Below, one piece after another: positions 26,837-34,789 of a stretch of DNA of 64,000 bases. The position numbers and the translations under genes were made by a program. The stretch lies in NCBI RefSeq assembly GCF_029210485.1, contig NZ_JARGET010000003.1:273953-337952 (forward strand). The letters are read 5' to 3'. Numbering within the stretch: position 1 is the first letter of the stretch; each line of letters begins with the position of its first letter. Below the pieces are notes generated by a model that ran no database searches, had not been told where the DNA came from, and saw nothing but the letters and a program-made list of their open reading frames with translations. The DNA comes from Hoeflea sp. YIM 152468. GTDB lineage: Bacteria; Pseudomonadota; Alphaproteobacteria; Rhizobiales; Rhizobiaceae.

Positions 26837-27826
26837 TTAACCCTTGGAGGCGGCGAGCGCCTTGTCCATCAGTTCAGGCGAGACCTTCGGACGGAACTCG
26901 TCGTAGATCGGCTTGGATGCCTCTACGAACGCAGCGCGAGCTTCGGGAGACAGTTCCTGAATCTCGATCTGGTCCTTGATCGCGTCGAGAATGCGCGCTT
27001 CGTCCTCAAGCGTGTATTCGCGCGCGGCATCGCGGCCCACGATCATCGCTTCCTCGACCACCGTCTGCAGGTCTTCCGGCAGGCTTTCCCAAGCCTGCTT
27101 GTTCATGATTGCTGCATAGGTGTGATAGGCGTGCCCCGTCAGCGTCATGTATTTCTGTACTTCATAAAAGCGCATCGAGTCGATGTTGGCCAGAGGATTT
27201 TCCTGTCCTTCAACAACACCTTGCTGCAGGCCGTTGTAGACTTCAACATAAGCCATTGCGGTCGGGTTGGCGCCATAGGCACGATAGGTCGACAGGATGG
27301 TCGGTGCCTGCAGTGTGCGCATCTTGATGCCGTTGAGGTCGTCCGGACCATTGATGGGACGGACGTTGTTGGTCATGTGACGGAAGCCTGCGCCCCACAT
27401 GGCGATGCCGTGGAGGTTGTTGGAGCCAAGAGTACCAAGCAACTCGGTGCCGACTTCGCCGTCGAGAACGCGCTTCATTGCCTCATTGTCGCTCAGCAGG
27501 AACGGCAGATCGAACAGGTACATTTTCTCATTGAAGTTGGCGAGGTTGCCAGTCGGCGGGATCGAGATGTGCACGAGGCCCATCTGCGTCTGTTCAATGA
27601 TTTCCACATCACCACCCAGTTGGGCGGCAGGGCGGATGTTGATTTCGATGCGGCCGTCCGATTTGGCTTCGACTTCTTCCTTGAAACGCACGGCTGCGCG
27701 GGCGTTCGGCGTGTCTTCGGTCAGCACGTGAGCGAAGGTGAATGTGAAGTCAGCGGCGTAAGCTGCGCCGCTGAGGCTGAATGTCAGCGCGGTGGCCAAA
27801 GTCAGGCCAAGTTTTTTAATAGACAT
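26837..27826 (-). CDS. dctP: TRAP transporter periplasmic substrate-binding protein DctP
   Basis: A 329-residue binding protein with a signal peptide (about residues 1-24, cleavage likely after AAYA). The mature part has the DctP fold: FAHVLTEDTPNARAA at the start, the substrate-arginine region (IKMRTLQAPTILSTYRAYGANPTAM) and the NGLQQGVVEGQENPL segment. It captures the solute in the periplasm for DctQM. The family binds carboxylate-containing ligands through the conserved arginine. It follows the amidase gene by 26 bases, which suggests the imported compound contains an amide bond or is processed by that enzyme. Confidence 0.94.
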   Translation of the reverse strand: MSIKKLGLTLATALTFSLSGAAYAADFTFTFAHVLTEDTPNARAAVRFKEEVEAKSDGRIEINIRPAAQLGGDVEIIEQTQMGLVHISIPPTGNLANFNEKMYLFDLPFLLSDNEAMKRVLDGEVGTELLGTLGSNNLHGIAMWGAGFRHMTNNVRPINGPDDLNGIKMRTLQAPTILSTYRAYGANPTAMAYVEVYNGLQQGVVEGQENPLANIDSMRFYEVQKYMTLTGHAYHTYAAIMNKQAWESLPEDLQTVVEEAMIVGRDAAREYTLEDEARILDAIKDQIEIQELSPEARAAFVEASKPIYDEFRPKVSPELMDKALAASKG

Positions 27827-27852
27827 GGTATCTCCTGTTGGTAGTGGTGAAG

Positions 27853-29244
27853 TCAGGTTGCGGAAGAAAGGAGCGGGGGCCGACCCAGTAGGTCAGGCGC
27901 GCGGCCAACAGCGGCTTCGACACCCAGGGCCATCGCCAGAAGACGTGTTTCCTGCATCGGCGGTGCAATCAGCTGCAAGCCGGATGGAATGCCGTTGCCG
28001 TCAAGTCCCGAAGGCAGTGTCAGCGCGCTCCAGCCGAACAGATTGGCGATTGCTGTGTTGCGCAGCGTCAGCATGTTGGCTGTGCGATAGGCGGCGTCAT
28101 CCGCCACTTCGGACAGCAGCGGTGCGCTGATCGCCACGGTTGGCGAGACCAGCACATCGCACTGGTCAAAGACCGACAAAGCGTCCCGCCCCGAATTCGC
28201 CAGGACATCGCGTCGGCGCAGGTATTCGGTTGACGAGATTTGATCCGCCGCTTCGACCCGGGCCCGGACCATCGGATCGAGCCGCGCGATACGCTCGGGG
28301 CAATTGCTGTTCATGAAGCTGCGCAGTTCGGACGCTGCAAGTCCGCCCTGACGGAAGATCTCCAATACCGCGTCCACACCAGGCAGAGTGACCCTGGAGA
28401 CAAGCGCGCCCTTGCGCTCAAGTGTGCTCAGCGCCGCTTCCGTGTTGGCGGCGATGGCGGGATCAATCTCGTCCCAGACAACATTCTGGATAACCCCAAT
28501 GCGCAATCCGGCGAGGTCTTGCGGCGCGATCTGCCCCCGCTCTTGGCCATCAAGCGCCGCAAAGGCATAGGCCAGATCTTCGACAGTGCGGCACAGCAAC
28601 CCGGGGGTATCAAGCGAAGGTGACAGCGGTACAATGCCGGTCGAGGACCAGCGGCCATGGGTTGTTTTGAGAGCGCACTGACCGGTCAAGGCTGCCGGAA
28701 TGCGCACGGAGCCCGCCGTGTCGGTTCCCAACGCGACCAGAGCCGATCCCTGAGCCAGGGATACGCCGGCACCCGAACTGGAGCCACCGGCGGCGCGTGG
28801 CGCGCCCTTGGCGGACCACGGATTGACCGGCGCACCCCAATGGGGGTTGGTGCCGAGTCCGCCAAAGGCAAATTCAACCGTGTGGGTCTTGCCCGTGATG
28901 ATGCCCAGTTGCGCGATGACCGACTGCACCAGCGGACCAGCGGTTTGCCAACTCTCGTCAAATGCAGTGTCGGTGCCTGCAAACACCGGCATGCGGGGGA
29001 CGCCGAAGAGATCCTTGACCGAGACCGGAATGCCCATCAGCGGTCCGAGATCATGCCCGGCGCTCAGGAACACATCGACGGCCTCGGCCTGTTTTGCAGC
29101 TTGCGGGCCGGCCCAGTGCTTATAGGCATGAACACTGGATTCAGATGATTCGAAGCGCTCAATGGCCTGCGCGATGAGCTCAGAGGCCGAAGCCTTTTGG
29201 AGCCGCAGTCTGTGGGCGATGTGGGCAAGAGATTGATAGTTCAA
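27853..29244 (-). CDS. Amidase-signature family hydrolase
   Basis: A 463-residue amidase-signature enzyme. The catalytic triad can be placed: Lys in PVSVKDLFG, the cis-Ser in GGSSSGAGVS and the nucleophilic Ser in TDTAGSVRIPA. The family hydrolyses amides, and members include GatA, AtzF-type allophanate hydrolase and aryl or acyl amidases. No GatB/GatC partners adjoin, so a tRNA amidotransferase role is unlikely. It is first in an operon with a TRAP transporter and divergent from a RidA-like gene, which suggests catabolism of an imported amide. The specific substrate is unknown. Confidence 0.9.
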   Translation of the reverse strand: MNYQSLAHIAHRLRLQKASASELIAQAIERFESSESSVHAYKHWAGPQAAKQAEAVDVFLSAGHDLGPLMGIPVSVKDLFGVPRMPVFAGTDTAFDESWQTAGPLVQSVIAQLGIITGKTHTVEFAFGGLGTNPHWGAPVNPWSAKGAPRAAGGSSSGAGVSLAQGSALVALGTDTAGSVRIPAALTGQCALKTTHGRWSSTGIVPLSPSLDTPGLLCRTVEDLAYAFAALDGQERGQIAPQDLAGLRIGVIQNVVWDEIDPAIAANTEAALSTLERKGALVSRVTLPGVDAVLEIFRQGGLAASELRSFMNSNCPERIARLDPMVRARVEAADQISSTEYLRRRDVLANSGRDALSVFDQCDVLVSPTVAISAPLLSEVADDAAYRTANMLTLRNTAIANLFGWSALTLPSGLDGNGIPSGLQLIAPPMQETRLLAMALGVEAAVGRAPDLLGRPPLLSSAT

Positions 29245-29391
29245 ATCGTCACCTTCTCATTCTGTAGTGGGCAAACCTTATGAGCAGCTTCAAAAAACAC
29301 CAGCGCAGAAATGCGGGTGCCCAACGATCGGATTCTGACGCCGGCGGAGGGGTGTTCCTACATCATCTTGTTTTTATTTCATTTAATCAAA

Positions 29392-29433
29392 TTGCCGAGA
29401 TGGCAAACGACCATCGTGTTGCCGAATCGGCAA
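29392..29433. promoter_or_regulatory. Tandem inverted-repeat operator between amidase and ridA-like gene
   Basis: Two near-identical 15-base inverted repeats occur here: TTGCCGAGATGGCAA at 29392-29406 and TTGCCGAATCGGCAA at 29419-29433, 27 bases apart start to start. The second is a perfect 7-1-7 palindrome. Both contain the T-N11-A pattern typical of LysR-type regulator sites. They lie between the divergent amidase and ridA-like genes, so the LysR regulator encoded just beyond the ridA-like gene is the probable binder. Confidence 0.7.
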
Positions 29434-29512
29434 AGCCATGTTGCGCGTTTGGTGCTCGTGCCGTGGATACTTCCGGGTAACTTCGACCCAGCTGAAACGA
29501 GGGATTAACCAC

Positions 29513-29998
29513 ATGTCGCACCAGACCGAAGGCCGCCTGAAAGAAATGGGCATCATCCTGCCGCGCGTTCCAAAGCCGATCGGCAATTATTTGCCCGGCG
29601 TTGTCGTCGGCAATATTCTCTACACGTCCGGAACGCTGGGAACGCAGCCAGACGAAAACGACAATGATGTACTGCCCTATGTCGGAAAGGTCGGGTCCGA
29701 CCTGACCATCGAAGAAGGCTACGCTTCTGCGCGCCTGATGGCGATCAACCACCTGGCCATGATGAAGAAGGTCCTGGGGGATCTCGATCGCGTCAAGCGG
29801 ATCGTCAAGATGATCGGCTATGTCACCTGTGCACCCGGGTTCACCCAACCGCATCTGGTGCTCAACGGCGCATCCGATCTGTTTGTTGCCCTGTGGGGCG
29901 AAGAAAACGGCAAGCATGCACGCGCAGCTTTGACCCAACACGAACTGGGCATGAACGCGCCGGTGGAAGCCGACATCACGATCGAACTTCACACCTGA
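29513..29998 (+). CDS. RidA/YjgF-family protein
   Basis: A 161-residue protein of the RidA (YjgF/YER057c/UK114) superfamily. Members remove reactive enamine or imine intermediates or act in specialised deamination and amidohydrolysis steps. Recognisable parts are GNYLPGVVVGNILYTSGTLG and VKMIGYVTCAPGFTQPHLVLNGASDLF. The start at 29513 is supported by a gaggg site nine bases upstream; the open frame continues 25 codons further into the operator region and is not used. Diverging from the amidase, it probably belongs to the same catabolic pathway. The arginine of the canonical RidA active site is not obvious, so it may be one of the non-archetypal Rid subgroups. Confidence 0.88.
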   Translation: MSHQTEGRLKEMGIILPRVPKPIGNYLPGVVVGNILYTSGTLGTQPDENDNDVLPYVGKVGSDLTIEEGYASARLMAINHLAMMKKVLGDLDRVKRIVKMIGYVTCAPGFTQPHLVLNGASDLFVALWGEENGKHARAALTQHELGMNAPVEADITIELHT

Positions 29999-30933
29999 TG
30001 ATGGCGCAGCTTGGCCAGCAGCTCCGCGTCGGATTTCTCGCCCGCCTGGAACTCCGCCAGGATGTAGCGTAAAAACGCGGATGTTGCTGGCGCGAGCTGC
30101 TGGTCACGGCGAATGACGGCATAGATGTAGCGGTAGTTGAAGTCATTGCAGTCAAGGTTCAATGGCACGATCACGCCCGACTTGACCTCGGTCATGGCTG
30201 CCTGTAGCGGCAGATAGATGATGGCATTGGTCCGGATCGCATGGGCGATGAGAAAATGGAACTGGTCTGCCACCAGTGTCGCGTTCGGCGTGGCGCCGAG
30301 CTTGGCATAGACGCGATGGACCAGATGATGGATTCCAAAACTGTCGTCGGGCAATACACAGGACATAGGCACGAGATCATTCAGCTTGAGCGCGCGCCCA
30401 TCGGCAAAAGGATGATCTGGGCGGGCCAGGGCGAGCAGAGGTTGCCGCCACTTGCCCACGGTCTCAAGCGAGGGGTGGGAGAAATGATCGTAAATGAATC
30501 CGATCTGACACAGATGTTGTTCAAGCGCTTCAAGCACCCTCTCACGGCCGCGTATCCGGACTCGAAATTCGATTGACGGGTAATTCTGCCTGAAGTTGGC
30601 GATGTTGTCCGACAGAAAGGGCCTTGTTACCCCTTCGACCGTTGCGATCGACACCTGTCCGCTCTTGAGACCCTTGAGATCGGAAATCTCACCCTTCGCA
30701 ACTTCAATCGTCTCAAAAAGCACAGCCAGATGCTTGGCGAGCAATTCGCCCGCTGCGGTCAGTCTGACCCCGTTGGAATGACGCTCAAGCAATTGCGCAT
30801 CGAATTCATGCTCGAGCTTGGTCAATTGCCGGCTGATGGCTGACGGGGCCACATGCAGTCGATCCGCCGCCGACCGGATCGAATGCAGGCGGGCCACTTC
30901 CAGAAAATACCGCGCTGCCGATAGATTCAACAT
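29989..30933 (-). CDS. LysR-type transcriptional regulator
   Basis: A 314-residue LysR-family regulator. The N-terminal winged helix-turn-helix spans about residues 1-60 (FLEVARLHSIRSAADRLHVAPSAISRQLTKLE), followed by an effector-binding periplasmic-binding-protein-like domain from about residue 90. The stop overlaps the convergent ridA-like gene by 10 bases. The tandem operator in the amidase-ridA interval is its most likely target, so it probably controls uptake and degradation of the unknown amide in response to a pathway metabolite. Confidence 0.93.
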   Translation of the reverse strand: MLNLSAARYFLEVARLHSIRSAADRLHVAPSAISRQLTKLEHEFDAQLLERHSNGVRLTAAGELLAKHLAVLFETIEVAKGEISDLKGLKSGQVSIATVEGVTRPFLSDNIANFRQNYPSIEFRVRIRGRERVLEALEQHLCQIGFIYDHFSHPSLETVGKWRQPLLALARPDHPFADGRALKLNDLVPMSCVLPDDSFGIHHLVHRVYAKLGATPNATLVADQFHFLIAHAIRTNAIIYLPLQAAMTEVKSGVIVPLNLDCNDFNYRYIYAVIRRDQQLAPATSAFLRYILAEFQAGEKSDAELLAKLRHHQV

Positions 30934-30938
30934 TACAC

Positions 30939-30957
30939 ACCCTCACTGTATGAGGGT
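30939..30957. promoter_or_regulatory. Inverted repeat just upstream of the lysR gene
   Basis: ACCCTCA-N5-TGAGGGT, a perfect 7-5-7 inverted repeat, sits 6 bases before the lysR start codon. It could be an autoregulatory operator or a leader hairpin that limits translation. It does not resemble the TTGCCGA repeats upstream of the ridA-like gene. Confidence 0.45.
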
Positions 30958-31059
30958 CTTATCCCGCAGAATTGCTGCGGAAACCAGCCCGGCACCGAAC
31001 AGTTTCAGCTCCGGATCATGCTTTGAGCGGCATTGTCAGCAGCGATCGGCGAAAGCCTG

Positions 31060-31338
31060 CTAACGCAATGCCGCTTCTATGGTGCCGCCATCGACGGTGA
31101 TGACATGGGCCAGCTTCTCTTCGTCGAGATCGAGAATCATGCCCTCAACCGCCGCACCGGCATTGGACACCAGAATATCAAGCCCGCCAAACCGGGCGAC
31201 AATCTCATGGACGACCGCGTCTGCGGCGCCGGGCGCGGTCAGATCGGCGACGACTGGAACGCAGTCGGGGCCCATGGCGGCAGCCGCCGCCTCGCACGAC
31301 CTTCGGTGCCGCAGATCACTCATTTCAACCAGGACCAA
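31060..31338 (-). pseudogene. Short-chain dehydrogenase remnant with internal deletion
   Basis: This 92-codon frame reads like the middle of a short-chain dehydrogenase (VADLTAPGAADAVV, then GGLDILVSNAGAAVEG and a DEEKLAHVI segment) joined directly to the last residues of such a protein (TVDGGTIEAALR). The N-terminal nucleotide-binding GxxxGxG region and the whole YxxxK catalytic part are missing. The pattern fits a decayed gene that lost its start and about 100 central residues. A functional protein is very unlikely. Confidence 0.7.
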
Positions 31339-31425
31339 ATCATCCGAATTTAACGAGTTTTTGGGGTTTCATGAGATAAATCGAATGTGAGAGCCGAATA
31401 CAGCGTCACGATTGGCAGGCAAACA

Positions 31426-33897
31426 ATGGTCCATCAGAGCGAGCTTCGCACCCAGCACAGTGACACGTATGAACGTGCGCTCGAAGCCGCGGGCCTCGGC
31501 GTATGGGACTGGAACCTGAGCACCGGAGCTTGCAAATACTCTGAACAATGGTGCCAGATGCTCGGTTACCAAAAGAAAGATTTGCCCAAAGGAGCCGACC
31601 TGTGGCTGCTGCTGGTTCACCCCGATGACAGGGAGCGGGCGATTCAAAGCGGTGACCGGCATCTTGCCGGAGAAACCGCGAGCATCGAGACCGAGTTGCG
31701 CCTGCGCCACAAGAATGGTCACTGGGTCTGGGTGCTGGACCGGGGCTGCATCGTCGAACGCGATGAGAACGGGCGGCCGGTTCGTGTTGTCGGTGTACAG
31801 ACGGACATCACCCGACAAAAGGAAGCCGAGCAGAATCTCGGCCAGACCAATGAACGGTTCAGGCTTGCCCTTGCCGCCTCCGGCATCGGTATATGGCACT
31901 ATGATATCGGTCTTCAGAAGAGCAACTGGGACGCACGGACACGCGCCATATTCGGCCTCTACCCGGGCCCGACCGACATCATCGCGACGACCTGGCAGAA
32001 ATTTCTTCATCCCGATGACCGGGACTGGACCGAACGCGAACACGCCGACGCGCTGTCAAAAGACGAGGAAGTCAATCTACGTTACAGGATCATCCGCGAA
32101 GACGGCGAAATCCGTCATGTCGAAACACTGGCAAAAACTGTTCCGGAGGACGGTCTTGCGGGATGCCTGGTCGGCACCATCAGGGATATCACGGACGAGG
32201 TGAGTGCCGCCGATGCACTGCATGCGGAGAAAGAGCGTTACAAGGTCACTCTGGAGTCAATCAGCGACGCCGTCATCAGCACCGACGTCCGCGGCCGGAT
32301 TTCATTTGCCAATCCGGCGGCCTTGCGAATGCTGGCGTTGCAGGACGTGGATCTGACAGGCCAGGACCTGCGCACATCGTTCACGCAGTACCTGGCCACA
32401 AGCCAGGACATTCCGCCGCAGTCATCTCAAGACGCGGGTCACATCATTACCACCGACACGGGCACGTTCCGGCGCAAGAGCAGCCCGCTTCTGTCGTCAG
32501 CGGGCGAGCTTGGTGGAAACGTCTTTATATTCCAAAACATCACCGAGGAAGCCAGGCGGCAGCAGGAACTGGCCTATGCCGCACGTCACGATGCCCTGAC
32601 CGGACTGTACAACCGGTCAGCTTTCGATGAAGCGCTGGAGGATGCAATCGGCGCCGCCGCCGATACACCTTTTGCTGTCCTTTATATCGATCTTGATCAT
32701 TTCAAAGCACTGAACGACTATGCCGGACATGCTGCAGGCGATGAAGCGTTGCGACGTATCGCAACCGGTGTCTGCGAAAGGCTGCCGTCCGATGCGGTCT
32801 TTGCTCGCCTTGGTGGCGATGAATTCGCTATTTTGCTTCCCGGTTCGGATACCACTTCCGCAAGAAAGACCGCCGAAGATACCATCACGGCGGTGCGAAA
32901 CGTCGATCTTGGCTTCGTGGTCAGCCGCCAGCCGCTGGGATGCAGCATCGGCATTGCCCTGATCGATGATCCACTGATTTCCGCTCCTGACGTGTTGGCG
33001 CGTGCTGATGATGCCTGTTATGCGGCCAAGTCGGCGGGCCGGAACAGATCGTCGGTCTTTGTCGAACAAAATGACGTTCTTTCCTCGGGCCTCACGGCGG
33101 CCAGAATGGCAGCAGGCCTGACCGAGGCGCTTGAGGACAACCGGGTCGTGCTGTTCGGTCAGGAAATCCGCTCGATCGACAGGCCGCATGAGTGGTCCGG
33201 CCGCATCGAAATCCTGGCCAGGCTGAGGAGCCGGGATGGTCGCATTGTTACGCCCGCGCAGTTCATTTCGGCGGCCGAACGTTTCGGCGTGGCGCCAATG
33301 CTCGACAGACGGATCATCGGTGATGCGTTGAAACAGTACGGCCCGACCATGGAAGCGATGGATCTGCAACTGGGTTTCAATCTATCCGCACAAACCTTAT
33401 CCGATCCTCATCTGTGGTCATTCATCCAGCAGGCTGTGGAAGAAACCGGTGCCCCCTATTCACATATCGGATTTGAAATCACTGAAACCGCCGCCGTGAC
33501 GTGCTTTGACACAGCCAACCTGTTTGTCCGCCAGGCGCGCCGGCAAGGATGTGTTGTTTCTCTTGATGATTTCGGCTCGGGGCTCAGTTCCTTCGACTAT
33601 CTGCGCCGGTTTCCGATCAACTGCATCAAAATTGACGGCGCATTTATCGAAAAACTGATCGAGAGCAAGTTCGACCGCGCCATCGTATCTTCGGTTGTTG
33701 GTATCGCCAAGGACCTCGAGCTGGATGTGGTGGCGGAAAAAATCGAGAACGCGGCGACCGTCGCTCACCTGCAGCACCTCGGCGTCACCTTTGGGCAGGG
33801 CTATCATCTGCACAAACCTGAGCCGCTCGCAGACATGGTGGCGCGACACCTGGCGCGGGTTCCAACCGTCCCAACTCCAATCCGGCAGATCAGGTGA
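31426..33897 (+). CDS. PAS-GGDEF-EAL cyclic-di-GMP signalling protein
   Basis: An 823-residue soluble protein with three PAS/PAC sensor modules (about residues 10-135, 137-265 and 270-375), then a GGDEF diguanylate cyclase domain and an EAL phosphodiesterase domain. The cyclase signature GGDEF is intact at residues 463-467, but no RxxD inhibitory site precedes it. The EAL signature is altered to EIL (595-597), although the other metal and catalytic residues look present (NLSAQ, DDFGSG, KIDGAF, VAEKIE). No transmembrane helices are visible, so the signal is sensed in the cytoplasm. ATG 31426 has a better ribosome binding site than the GTG at 31387, which would add 13 residues. Confidence 0.92.
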   Translation: MVHQSELRTQHSDTYERALEAAGLGVWDWNLSTGACKYSEQWCQMLGYQKKDLPKGADLWLLLVHPDDRERAIQSGDRHLAGETASIETELRLRHKNGHWVWVLDRGCIVERDENGRPVRVVGVQTDITRQKEAEQNLGQTNERFRLALAASGIGIWHYDIGLQKSNWDARTRAIFGLYPGPTDIIATTWQKFLHPDDRDWTEREHADALSKDEEVNLRYRIIREDGEIRHVETLAKTVPEDGLAGCLVGTIRDITDEVSAADALHAEKERYKVTLESISDAVISTDVRGRISFANPAALRMLALQDVDLTGQDLRTSFTQYLATSQDIPPQSSQDAGHIITTDTGTFRRKSSPLLSSAGELGGNVFIFQNITEEARRQQELAYAARHDALTGLYNRSAFDEALEDAIGAAADTPFAVLYIDLDHFKALNDYAGHAAGDEALRRIATGVCERLPSDAVFARLGGDEFAILLPGSDTTSARKTAEDTITAVRNVDLGFVVSRQPLGCSIGIALIDDPLISAPDVLARADDACYAAKSAGRNRSSVFVEQNDVLSSGLTAARMAAGLTEALEDNRVVLFGQEIRSIDRPHEWSGRIEILARLRSRDGRIVTPAQFISAAERFGVAPMLDRRIIGDALKQYGPTMEAMDLQLGFNLSAQTLSDPHLWSFIQQAVEETGAPYSHIGFEITETAAVTCFDTANLFVRQARRQGCVVSLDDFGSGLSSFDYLRRFPINCIKIDGAFIEKLIESKFDRAIVSSVVGIAKDLELDVVAEKIENAATVAHLQHLGVTFGQGYHLHKPEPLADMVARHLARVPTVPTPIRQIR

Positions 33898-33948
33898 CTG
33901 CGGAGACGTCAGCCCCGATCCTCAACCGCCGGGTCTTGCACGGCCGCG

Positions 33949-34644
33949 TCAATCGCGCGCCGTGGCCAGTGTCGCCAGCGTGCGGCTGTCGACAAGCGTG
34001 ATTCTCTGGCGTCCGCTTTTGATCCAGCCCTTGGTTTCCCAGTTGCTGAGCAGGCGCGAGACCGTGTGCAGCGTGGTTCCCGTCATTTCCGAAATGTCCT
34101 GCCGGGAGATCCGAAAATCGATCAAAGTGCCTTCGTCCGTCTGCCTTCCGGTCTGCCTGGCAAGATTGAGAACCGCATTGGCGACGCGCTGTTCAACCCG
34201 TTCCGTCGCCAGTTCGACAACCTTGTCCTGAGTGTCGAGCAGCCGGTTTCCGACCATCGCATAGGTATTGGTGGCAAAGCCCGGATTGGCGGCGACAATG
34301 GCGTCCCATGATCTCGATGGCCAGGCGAGCAGCACACAATCGGCGGCGGCGATGGCATTGGCCGGATACCTGTCGCGGCCGATCGCCTTGGCGATGCCGA
34401 GCAATTCTCCGCTGGCAATGAACCGGACAATAACCTGTTCGCCATCGGGCGCCAGCTTGACCACGCGGACATAGCCATCAAGCAGCAGAAAGAAGGCGTG
34501 CGCGTCTTCGCCCTGCCGAAAGATATAGGCGTCTTTTGGCTGCCTGATCGGCTTTGCGCCGGCAAGCATAGCGGCAAGTGCATCACGTTCCATCCCGCTG
34601 AATGGAGGCAGCGCGGCTAGCAGGGACGGATCGAGACGGCTCAT
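33949..34644 (-). CDS. Crp/Fnr-family regulator, NnrR-like
   Basis: A 231-residue regulator with a cNMP-binding-type sensor domain (FFLLLDGYVRVVKLAPDGEQVIVRFI) and a winged helix whose recognition segment reads ISRQDISEMTGTTLHTVSRLL. The FNR cysteines are absent. This recognition sequence is typical of a clade that includes nitric-oxide-responsive NnrR/Dnr proteins, and the gene diverges from nnrS, a usual NnrR target. The start at 34644 is chosen over an open extension of 49 codons that runs through the operator. A function in nitric oxide sensing is inferred from context. Confidence 0.85.
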   Translation of the reverse strand: MSRLDPSLLAALPPFSGMERDALAAMLAGAKPIRQPKDAYIFRQGEDAHAFFLLLDGYVRVVKLAPDGEQVIVRFIASGELLGIAKAIGRDRYPANAIAAADCVLLAWPSRSWDAIVAANPGFATNTYAMVGNRLLDTQDKVVELATERVEQRVANAVLNLARQTGRQTDEGTLIDFRISRQDISEMTGTTLHTVSRLLSNWETKGWIKSGRQRITLVDSRTLATLATARD

Positions 34645-34658
34645 GTCATGCCTCCAAT

Positions 34659-34672
34659 TTGCATTATTGCAA
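34659..34672. promoter_or_regulatory. Crp/Fnr-type palindrome between nnrR-like gene and nnrS
   Basis: TTGCA-TTAT-TGCAA is a perfect 14-base palindrome with the 5-4-5 geometry of FNR-family boxes but with GCA half-site ends instead of GAT. It is 15 bases upstream of the nnrR-like start and 118 bases before nnrS. The spacing suggests repression of the regulator's own gene and activation of nnrS. Confidence 0.65.
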
Positions 34673-34789
34673 AGAACCGGACATCCAACGTGATAGGGGT
34701 CGTGTCGAGCCAATGCAATCGCACGGCGCGGCAACGCAGTTGCCGCCATCTGATGGCAGGACGCCGCAACGAACGGACACGAAGCTGAC

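Noticed and set aside
31060..31338. A functional small SDR protein
   Set aside because: It lacks the cofactor-binding N-terminus and the YxxxK catalytic motif, so a working enzyme is not credible.
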